64,000 nt of DNA from Ariolimax columbianus (Eukaryota; Mollusca; Gastropoda; Stylommatophora; Arionidae), in the NCBI GenBank assembly GCA_036924085.1, contig JAVGWX010000013.1, positions 67,835,859 to 67,899,858 of the forward strand, written 5' to 3'. The notes beneath the pieces are model-generated. The model was given only the letters and a program-made list of their open reading frames with translations. It was not told the DNA's origin and did not search any database. Shown piece after piece: positions 31,756 to 42,700 of this stretch (positions are counted from its first letter, which is position 1; every line of letters starts with the position of its first letter). The translations under genes and the position numbers were made by a program.

Positions 31756-32686
31756 CCAAAATAAGTTAACAGCAAATATCTGCGGCCAAACGATAACCCA
31801 AACTACATGGGAGTCACATTTTATAGGCGCATGACATGGAAAAGTCAGATCGAGAGAAACCGAATGAGAGCCAGACACCGACGGTTCTGTAACAAACACA
31901 ACACAGAACGGAGGGGCAGGGGTATTCCTGAGCCTACCAAATGGTAGAAAAATAACACTCTCAGTGGCAACTGGAAAATTCTCAAGCAATTTCAGAGCGG
32001 AGGCAGAGGCACTGAGGGATGCAGTAGAAGCAATGCTTACAGGCGAAAGCAATCAAAGCCAGATAGTCCTGTTTACAGATGCCCTGGCCGTAGTTACAGC
32101 ACTAAAAAGCCAGAAAAATACTGAACTCAATGATTTAAGAGCAGTACTCCGTTAACTATGTCAGCAGTCCGCACCAAAAAGAGTAGTGGTACAGTGGGTT
32201 TCATCCCACTGTAACATCAAAAGCAACGAGGAGGCAGACAGAATGGCAAAAGAAGGTGCAAGACTACCACAACCAGGTTCTAGTGTGACCTACGAAGAGT
32301 CCAAAAGGCTTATTAGGGCCAGATACATGGCCAAATTGGAAACAGAATATACTGGCTACACAAAAAATGATGCCTATTACCAGTTGAACAGAAGAGAGGA
32401 GGTCGTGGTCTTCAGACTCCGCACAGGCCACAACAGACTGAGGTACCATCTATTAAATAAACTGAAGATAGGTGGCTCTGACGAATGCACTTGTGGTACT
32501 GGGAAAATGACCGCTGAACATCTGCTGCAAAACTGCCCGATATACGAGGACCAGAGAAAGCACATGTGGCCATCACCAGTGGCAACACTAGACAAGCTCT
32601 ATGGCAGTGTTGACAGCCTCAAGATGACCGCTGCTGTCTTCGAAAAAATACAGGTTGACGTCTGACAGCGTACGAAGAAGAAGAAG
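31756..32686 (+). mobile_element. RNase H-type LINE, RNase H to 3' end, nested in LINE J
   Basis: It encodes an RNase H domain with the catalytic residues in place: DTDGSVTNTTQNGGAGV (Asp), NFRAEAEALRDAVEA (Glu), IVLFTDALAVVTAL (Asp), WVSSHCNIKSNEEADRMAK (His, Asp). [18 protein letters not shown], the knuckle [15 protein letters not shown] and [16 protein letters not shown] follow, then a stop at 32665. Only one nonsense codon (TAA, 32153) breaks this frame. It ends GACAGCGTACGAAGAAG. It is flanked by ATATGGGYGTGT at 31744-31755 and 32687-32698, a 12-bp target duplication with one mismatch. It is the best reference copy here. Confidence 0.85.
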
Positions 32687-32698
32687 ATATGGGTGTGT

Positions 32699-33385
32699 AC
32701 ACAGCTGGCACTCAGGAGTATCTTAGCTGTTTGTTTAGTTGGATGTGTTGGGTTCTCAGTCGGAAAATGGTGCTCTGATCCGTCCTTGTGAGTTGATTTA
32801 CAATGTCATTTGGATTGAGGCTTGCCATATGTCTGTAGACTTCTCTTCTCGTGTTTCACATGGCCCATCTGTTCAGCCAAATTTCTTTGTTTGCTGTTCT
32901 TATGAGCTGTTTGTAAAGTTGCTGCTGTGTGTAGCTGTTCTTGTCTTGATCCCTCCTTTGCTAGTCAGTCTGCCATGTCATTGCCAGACGTGTTTGAATG
33001 TATCCACTGCAGAACTATTTTGACAGCACTGGAAGTGATAATGTGGTCAATGTCTAGAGATATTTGGATAAGGTCAGGTCTACAATGACCAGCCACTTCT
33101 AATGCTTGAAGAGCTGACATTGACTTTGTGAAAATAAAAGTGTTTTGGGCATTTGAAGGAAAGGCATCAAAAACTATCCTCAGATGGTACAAAACGACTT
33201 TAAGTGCGATGATCTCGGCTTCATATTTGGAGCAAACCTCCCTGCAAACATCATACAGTTCATCAGAGGATCCGTCTGTGTATTTTATATAATAAACACC
33301 AGAATCTGCTTTGATGATGGCTATAAACGCAGATCCATCAGTGCTGACCGGTCGAAATGTGAGCTATTTGGTTTTTGCCATTCTG
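32699..33385 (-). pseudogene. LINE J RNase H domain (outer piece)
   Basis: The minus strand reads [73 protein letters not shown] and [14 protein letters not shown]. The third catalytic Asp is Lys (TKS instead of TDS), so this copy is dead. It ends about 340 bp upstream of the XRN2 start codon. Confidence 0.75.
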
Positions 33386-33721
33386 TGGAACTCTTCCTCT
33401 TATGAATGTGTTAATATTAACAATTTTATTTATCTTAAAAACAAATCAGCTAATATTTTGTTTTACTGCGTCGTCTTTTCCCCCATTCAAGTCATCGTCA
33501 CCACAATGGTACGAATCGATTACTGATATTTCTTTAAATATTCATAATTCAATCCAATACAGTTGTGCAAACGACTACATAATATCGATACAGTCCCCTA
33601 TTTTCCCTCAACTTTCCAGATAGTGGGCTTCTGTGCGGATATTTTATTGGTAACTTTATGAACACAAGCACAGGAGTTTTGTTTCTAATTTGGTGGGGAA
33701 AACAACTGAAGTGTTTTTATT
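33386..33721 (+). promoter_or_regulatory. XRN2 upstream region / 5' UTR
   Basis: A-T-rich sequence between the LINE J remnant and the XRN2 ATG. No clear TATA box at a useful distance; an inverted CCAAT (ATTGGT) lies at about 33648. The transcription start and any 5' UTR intron cannot be placed by eye. Confidence 0.35.
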
Positions 33722-33796
33722 ATGGGGGTTCCAGCCTTTTTCCGATGGCTCAGTCGCAAATACAGTTCTCTGATCGTTAACTGTGTGGAAGAAAAG
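33722..33796 (+). CDS. XRN2: XRN2 exon 1 (residues 1-25)
   Basis: 25 codons, [14 protein letters not shown] to NCVEEK, ending in phase 0 at donor gtgagt. The ATG is fixed by the invariant Met-Gly-Val-Pro start of the family, whose N-terminal residues lie close to the active site. Confidence 0.95.
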
Positions 33797-36700
33797 GTGA
33801 GTATGTTGGGATTACCTGTTATCGATATACCGCCTGTAAGGAGAAAATCTCAGCATTTGCGTGGAATAATTATAAAATACAATTCTAATACAGCGACTGG
33901 TATCCTTTCACAGAGTATGCATTCATTTATCATGTTCCTTGGACTATAATATGCATAATGTATGTGCTTTTTTTTAAAATGATTGCTAATACAAACGCTA
34001 AGAATACTAAGAGTAGTACTGTATAGTAATAGTATTGACAAATGAAAGATGGCGTCAGTAATCAATGTAAACTGTAAAGCATGTCTCACTCTAGTCTGTT
34101 TAATATATTTAATAATTCAGCTTGTATTGATATATCATTTTTTTTTATATCAACGATGTCTCTAAGTCTATGTCTCTAACACTCTAAGTCTATGTCAACC
34201 CAAAAAAGTTAGATTCTACTTCAATTTAAATTGTTCTTCAAAATCCACCACAGTCACACTCACAGCAACTACTAACATTAAAAAATGGTAAATTGGGTAG
34301 AATCTAAACCACAAAAATGCTTTCAGTTTCATTTTGTTCTATTGGTCTAACTTCTGACAATTACTGAATTAGAAGTCTATCACCATCAAGTTTACAAAAA
34401 GTAGAGATAAGTCGATGTAGAATTCAAAAATAGACAATTTCCAATTTGGCCAGTTTACTGTGCATGTACCAAACATCCAAATTTGTCATTTTGTGAGTTG
34501 ATTGGCAAGCATGCAAATTGTTTCATTTGCTTGTATTATTTTCTTATTCTGATAGCCTCAACCGATTTTCAATAAATGACAATCAATTTACGAGCGCTTA
34601 GCTTATGATTTACAGTAATTTGCATTTGGAAATTTACACTGATTTACAATTTACAGTCAGTTGAGTTGGTAGTAGTATGGCGCCACAGCCATAGATGAAT
34701 CAGTAATTCAGAAACCGCAGATTTGAAATCGAGCGTGGTTTGAAGTGAATGAACTGACAGCAGCTAGTAACTCTTAACTGGCTGTTTGTATCAGGGTCAG
34801 CGAACCACAGTTGACTAAGATCATATTTCACCTCCAGGTGGTGGCCCTAGAAACAATTTAGTGTAGTCTGACTAAGAGATAAGGATTGCAGTTGTAACGC
34901 AAATCAAGTAGATATATAAAAGTCATTTGTTGGGCAGAAATCGCTTCCTCACTATATACCCCATGCAACATCCTTTTCAGGACGAACACAAGAAAAATAA
35001 CGAGAATCGAATGGGCTGGGAATCAATGGAGGACGTAGCAGAAGTATGTGCAGCTAAGGAGCTGCAGGGACCATCAGCAGCTATACCAATCTCCATTTAC
35101 TAAGAGAGACTGATCACTTAGTCTAAAGCTTCGAAGGTCTTTTTATTTAGAGTCCCATGTTTCAGAACCGTATAGTGCTACAGGCCAGATATGTGGTTGG
35201 TATTTTTTTATGCAGCTCAATCTTGATGCCACTTGATGTTGTTAGCTTTTGTTTCTTCCGGAATTCTTTGAATCCTAGTTCTGATTTCAACTTCACAGCG
35301 AGTACCTCATTATATGTCCCAAATATTTTCTTTTTCTTCCTCGTTCGTTATTAAACGTACTGCGTTGCACTGTGTTATGCGCCGTAGCCCAGTGCATCCG
35401 ACTTCAGCATGCATTTGTTCGGGGCCGCCTCCCTAGCCCTTGGCTGTCCCCAGCCTGCCTGCAGGGCAACAGTTGTTTGGGTTCAGAGTTGTCTCTCCTA
35501 GGAAAGCTGTCTTACATGACTGTTGGATCTTCCATATCCAGGTTTTGATCAAGATTTCCATCTCGTTGTGTGGGCGTTAGTCAGGGATGCTGTGCTACTC
35601 CCATGCATGATAGGATTTGCGCCCTGGTTTTCCTTCGCGATTGCTCACGTAGTTTAGCTGGCCAGTCAAAGCTGTTTCCCTGGGGGTTGCGCTGCTGTTT
35701 GTTAGCAGACTCTAGGAGCCCTACATGAGTTAGACAGGAGCGGGGGAACCAAGTAGGGTCCAGGCCATCCTTTTGTGCAAGTTAGTGACTGCCTCTTGTC
35801 GTGAGGTGCTATCCCTTACATGCTCTTGCCCTACCCCCACGTCCCAAATATGAAAAATACTGCACTTGTTCTATGGTCTCCCGCCATTCTAAAATCTGCT
35901 ATTTTGGCTTGTTTTTGTGTTGCTAACATTAATCCTCGTACCAAATTCCTTGGCATGCCATTGATCTTGGTGAGTAGCGTTTGTAATGACTTGGTCATCC
36001 GTAAATTTGATGGCACATATTCTTTCTCTGATGATCTCTTAACACTCATGTGGCATTTTCTGGTTGCTACTTCCATCATCACTTTAGAAAACACATTAAA
36101 TATGCCTGGTGATAAATATTGTAATAGTGCTTATTTTTTTTAGATTCGGTGGCCAATAATATTGTAATAGTGCTCTTATTTTTTTAGATTCGGTGGCCAA
36201 TTTAATTTTCCGTGCATTGCTTGAGGGCTAGAGCTAGAGCAGCTAATTTCTGCCGTAAATGGACACAGTAGAGATCAAAACCTGTTTATAAACAAAACAA
36301 AGACAATGACCACTGACAAAATACGATGTCAGCATAAATTTACAGTAGGGAGTAAGGAAATGATTAGGTTATACATTTTGAATATCTGGGCTACAGAATT
36401 GACAAAAATGGTGACTGCTTGAAAGAAATCAGAAGACTAGCCTTGGCAACACAGAGACTGAAGACATTATGGCAGAGCACCGACAAAATTGAAAGTTTTG
36501 CGAGCCCGTGTTTTTCCTGTGGCAGCATATGGCTGCGAATCATGGACAATTACTAAAACGTTTTGAAAAAGAATAGAATCCTTTGAGTCAAAATGTTACA
36601 GAAAGAGCTTCAGAATACCATGGACTGAGAAAAAGACATTCGGCAAGAGTTGAACATAGAGGAAAACTGGTTTATCAATCCAATTTTTGGCCAGAAAGTT

Positions 36701-39700
36701 GAAGTACTTTGGTCACATCAAGAGACACAACGGTCTTGAGAGAACATTGGTGCCAGGCAAAATAGACCGGGGCAGACCGAGAAGACGATGACACCAAGAT
36801 ATCCAGGAATGCCTGGGTGTTGCAAAGACTGGAGTTTTGGCAAGGGAAAGAGTTTCTTTCAGACAGACTGTGAGGCTAGTGACTATATAGGACATGCTAC
36901 ATGAGGATGAGACTTGGGTGTGTCGAAACCGGAGGCTCAATCTTCCCCCAATGGCGCGAGAGACAAGCGCTCTAACCTGTAACCGCTCTGCTCTCATGCT
37001 CTAAGTAAAAAGAGGGAGACCAATAGGCAGACTGAGATGTACCAGCTGAGCAGACGAGAGCAGGTCGGGGTTTTCAGACTTCGCACTGGCCACAATAGAC
37101 TGAGGTACCACCTATTCAACAAATTGAAGATAGGTGGCACTGACGAATGCCCGTGTGGTATCGGGAAAATGACCGCTGAGCATTTGCTGCAAAACTGCCC
37201 GACATACGAGGATCAGAGAGAGCAGATGTGGCCATCACCAGTGGGAACACTAGACAAGCTCTATGGCAGTGTCAACAGCCTCATGACGACCGCTGCTTTT
37301 TTCGAAAAAATAAAGGTTGATGTCTGACTGCGTACAATGAAGACTGAGATGCTCGCTGGATATAAACATTTATGTGACATAGGGAGAGCTGGAATTGATG
37401 ACATGGGGAGAGCTGGAACTGATGACATGGGGAGAGCTGGAACTGATGACATGGGGAGAGTTGGAACTGGTGGCATGGGGAGAGCTGGAACTGATGACAT
37501 GGGGAGAGCTGGAACTGATGACATGGGGAGAGCTGGAACTGGTGGCATGGGGAGAGCTGGAACTGGTGGCATGGGGAGAGCTGGAACTGATGACATGGGG
37601 AGAGCTGGAACTGATGACATGGGGAGAGCTGGAACTGATGGCATGGGGAGAGCTGGAACTGGTGGCATGGGGAGAGCTGGAACTGGTGGCATGGAGAGAG
37701 CTGGAACTGGTGGCATGGAGAGAGCTGGAACTGGTGACATGGGGAGAGCTGGAACTGGTGACACAGGACAGCAGGACTTGACATGCATTTGTTGTAACCT
37801 TGTGCTCCGCAGGGATCTGGAAAAGTTGTTATTGATGATTTTGAATATTTTCTTTTTCCAATACAGCCCAAAAATGTGGGCGAAGTTACGGTTCCTGTCG
37901 ATACAAGCAAGCCCAACCCAAACGATGTTGAGTTTGATAACCTCTACCTTGATATGAATGGAATCATCCATCCATGCTGTCACCCAGAGGACAAGTAAGA
38001 TTTGTGTTTTATGGAGTCCAATTTATTCTACTGTCCTTCATTTCCTTCTTTCATTCTATTCGAAGCATAGGGTTACATTTTCACGAAACATATATCTAGG
38101 ATCTTGAAGTGATGGTTTGAACCCTGGCTACACAGTCCGCTAAATCCCATTCCCCTCTTTTCCTGAGAAATTACGCACAAATTAGGCATGTGAGGAAAGT
38201 TAGTTGCTGACAGAAAGTACTCACAAGACAGACATTTGAGGAGAAGGCTACTCTGATAGAAAATACACACAAGACAGACATTTGAGAAGAGAGTTACTCT
38301 AACAGAAAATACACACAAGACAGACGTGAGGAAAGTTAGTTGCTGACAGAAAGTACTCACAAGACAGACATTTGAGGAAAAAGGTTACTCTGACAGAAAA
38401 TACACACAATACAGACATTTGAGGAGAGAGTTACTGACAGAAAATACACACAAGACAGACATTTGTGCTCTATTTTACTTATTCTATCTCATATTGACTA
38501 ACCTAATCATCTCTAATTATCCTGCTTGTTTTGCCTGAATCTTGTGGAATAAAATGAAGACCATGCTGTATCAGATTTGCCTGATCTGTTTCGCAGATAC
38601 CCCCTTGGTCCGTAGTCTGATCCTTCAATGAATGGACAAATCTAGCTTGACCATAATCCAATTCACACATTTCATTATTCAAATGATCTTCAGATCACTT
38701 ATTCTTTTTAGACTAATCATATTAATCCAATTTATCAGTCTTCAAATCCTCAAGACTACTTTTAACAGCTTATTCCGTTATTAGGCTTCACGGAACTGCC
38801 ATTTCCCTGAATTTTAAATCGCCTTTCCTTCACGAAGAACTAAGTAAACACTGTAAAACTTGTTTTGATGTGTGCATCACTATTTATTTAAATTTCTAGA
38901 AATGCATGTTCTGTTAGACATCACTATTATGGCCCAATTCCAAGCAGTACATCCCAAAGTAATAGTCACATGAAAAAATGGGTGGTTTTGGGAATGGACT
39001 ATTTACACACACCCCGATATATGGGTGTCACGGGTTCAAACGGTTAATAGCAATAGTTTTGCAAGGTGAGGTTGCTAGTCCCATGCACACCATTTGTACA
39101 CCTTCTATGGCATGTTTAGAAGGCTACAACGTCATGAAATCAAGTGATTGATTCATCAATCAATCAAGACCTTTCAGTTTAATTAATCAATCAAGACCTT
39201 TCAGTTTCATCAATCATTCACAAAATTTCAGCTTCATCAATCAATCAAGACCTTCCTTGCAGAGGATCTTCTCCTTTGTCGTTTGTTTTGAAGCTTCGCA
39301 AACCAAGTCCTGGAAAGGGCTTTGCAAGGAGCAGGATGTTGTCCGGAGAATGGAATGTGTTGTGTCATAGTTTACAGATTGACTGCGATGTTTGCACCTT
39401 TTGATCCGACTTCAGCGTGGCGCTTTGAGTACTAGGTTAGTCGTCCCTCATTGATCTTCTCCTTGGCCATTATGCCCTGTTGCAGCCTGTTATTCAGGAT
39501 CACCGCATGGAGGTGTAGAAAGGATCAAGGCGCTGAGCTCCCTCCAGTGGCCAGCGAACAAGAGCTGCCAAGGCCCTTCTACACCTCCACGCAGTGATCC
39601 TGGATAATAGGCTGCAACAGAGCAGACTGGCTAATGATAAGGGATCAAAAAGTGAAGGCAAACCCAGTACTCAAAAAATGCCAGCTGCTGAAGATGGATT

Positions 39701-42700
39701 TGTTGGACCGAAAAGTATAAATATCAGTCAAACTGTAAACTAGCAACACAACTCATTCCGTTCTCTGGACTACATACTGCTACTTGCAAAGCCCTGTTCA
39801 GGTCTTGGTAGCGGGAGAACGAATGCAGAAGAAAAAGTAGACGCAGAAGAGTTGACAGCTCTGGGTTGGTAACCCTGGCACTAGCAGTCAGTTGTGGGTC
39901 GCTGACCGCTACAGCTTATGCACTGCTCAGCATCTTGATCCCTTGCACAGTTTGTTGTTACGGATCCAGCAGCATCCGGGCTCTCGCCCTTCGGCCCAAT
40001 GCCATGTAATGGTATCTGCACGTGTTTATCAGCTGTTGTCTAGTGCCATACAAAGTGTTCCGTGTATATGGTCGCGGAGGAAGAAGCATTTTTCTAAAAT
40101 CATTGAGCGCTGAGCACTAAAAGAGATGATGACCAACGGTGTCATATGGGTGTGTGCACAGCTGAGTATGTTGTGGTTGGGTTCTGTTCAGGTGTTTGTT
40201 TAGTGGGATGTGTTGGGTTCTCAGTCAGATAATGGTGCTCTGATCCTTCCTTGTGGGTTGATTTACACTGTCTTTTGGACTGGGGCTTGCCATATGTCTG
40301 TAGACCTCCCTTCACTTGTTTCCCATGGGCCATCTGTTCAGCCAAGTTTCTTTGTTTGCTATCTTATGAGCTGTTTGTAAAGTTATTGCTGTGTGTGGCT
40401 GTTTTTGTCTTGATCCCTCCTTTGCTAGTCTGTCTGCCTTGTCATTGCCAGGTGTGCTTGAGTGTCCAGGGATCCACAGCAGAACTATTTTGACAGCACT
40501 GGAAGTGATAATGTGGTCAATGTCTAGAGATATTTGGATAAGGTCAGGTCTACAATGACCAGCATCTTCTAATGCTTGAAGAGCTGACATTGAATCTGTG
40601 AAAATAACAGTGGTTTGGGCCTTTGAAGGAAAGGCATCAAAAAACGGTTCTCAGATGGTACAAAACGACTTTAAGTGAAGTGATCTCAGATGGTACAAAG
40701 CGGCTTCAAGTGAAGTGATTTCAGATGGTACAAAACGACTTTAAGTGAAGTGATCTCAGATGGTACAAAACGACTTCAAGTGCTGGTATCTCGGCTTCAT
40801 AGTTGGAGCGAACCTCCCCGCAAGCATCAGACAGTTCATCAGAGGATCCGTCCGGGTATTTTATATAAACACCATAACCTGCTTTGATGGTGGCTTTTAG
40901 TGTAGATACATCAGGATATGCATCAATAGTTCTTTGAGCTCCTCGATTGAGAGTATTTGGATCTGAACTTTTGGTTGTATCATCCATTAATTTTGCCTGT
41001 ATTTCTGGTGTTTTAAGGAAAGCTTGTGGAGGTATGTCTTTTACTACTCTCTATAACTCTTGTCCTTTTTCTGGTAGATGGTACCCATCTTTGATTTCAC
41101 TAACATGGTGAAGTATAGACTTGTTTAATTCTGCTTTTTTTTTTATGTGTGCACAGTTTGATGCAAGCATATCCAGCCTCTGATGTTAGTTCCCCTATTG
41201 CCTGTAGTAAGGTCTATCAAAGTACATTTGCTTGTGTTGCTCTTGTTTGATTGTGGCCTAATATGTCTGAACTCTTCACAGGCCTGCTCCAAGAAACGAG
41301 GATGAGATGATGATCTTGATCTTTGAGTTTATCGATCGCATTTTCTCCATCGTCAGACCAAGACGTGTTCTGTACATGGCTATTGATGGAGTGGTAAGAT
41401 GATATGCAACTTTTTATTAATTCTCCACATTTGTTTAAATCATAATTTTAGAGCACTTGCCCCGAACATAAAAACACAAATCTGCTAAATTATCCAGGAT
41501 TAGAAAAGGCTAATTGACCTGACAAACTACAATTAACTCACATCAATTAATGGAAACAATTAACTGACGGACGGCGTGGCCTAGAGGTTAAGTGACACGG
41601 CTTACAAACCGAAGGTCCTGGGTTCTCTAAACTATCACAGCGCCGGTCATTACACCGGGGAAGCAAACACTTAGAAATATGCAAGAGGAAGCAGACCCTT
41701 TCAGAAGATACATACCAAAGTCGGATGCACTGGGCCGACAGGCACATAATAAAAACATAGTGCAAAGTACACTGCCTTGGGGAAATAAGGCTAAAAAAAA
41801 TAGTTAAAAATGAACTGCTTAACCTTTAGCACACCATGATGTCATTGAGACAAAATTTTACCTAATTAAATTACATTAATTTGTCGCTATGATCGCCGAC
41901 TTTCAAAATTTGTAACTTTTCTGTTTGTTTGTCAATAAATATGATTTTATTGTGTGTAGAAACACACAACTGAATAAAGAACTTGTGGGTGTTATTGTTT
42001 TTATTGTGTGTTTGTTAGTTTCTGATATACAAAAAGATGAAGATTAAAATCTCGGAAAAAATTTTGACTCGATCGCTAGGCCTAGTCGCTCCGATAGAAA
42101 ACCATGGAAACCACAACAATGTATCGATACTGTGTTTACAATATTGACACAACTGTTAGTTTCCAATTCAAACGTAGTTCTTTCATCTAAACAAACAAAA
42201 TAAACAGATCTACTCGATAAAGATCTTTTCCAACAACCTACTTCACCTTTTGCAAAAAGTCGGTTTGCTCCAAACGGCGTATACAAAATTAAAATTGTTC
42301 AAAAGCCATTTGTAATCGAACATACGATACTTTAACCGGCAAAATATCGTGTATATATGGGTAACGTATTCAGCAGTAAAGAATGGCTATCGGGAGTGTC
42401 TCCGTTAAAAAAAAAATGTTTCCCAAACACCTTTTTTTGAATGGAGCTTGAGTCCAGACATTCTTGACCAGTGAATGCTAAAGGTTAAAGACACTAAGAC
42501 ACATAATTAAACTATCTATGACATGAAGTATTCATAATCATAATATATTAATCATCATGATCAGTCCCATAACCTAGAGCGTCATTGAGGCACCGTTATT
42601 AGTTTGTAGTACCAGCTCCTGTCATACAACAACAGTGTGTCTTGGGCCGATACACACCATCTCTCTCCAGGTGGCAGTTCATTATAGTTGTGTCTAAATT

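Noticed and set aside
31558..32052. 164-codon minus-strand frame
   Set aside because: Only its last part (31558-31755) is LINE J; the rest is antisense of the nested RNase H LINE.
37261..37983. Repeat proteins such as HQFQLSPC or MGRAGTDD units near XRN2 exon 2
   Set aside because: A 24-bp intronic minisatellite open on both strands; it lies inside intron 1.
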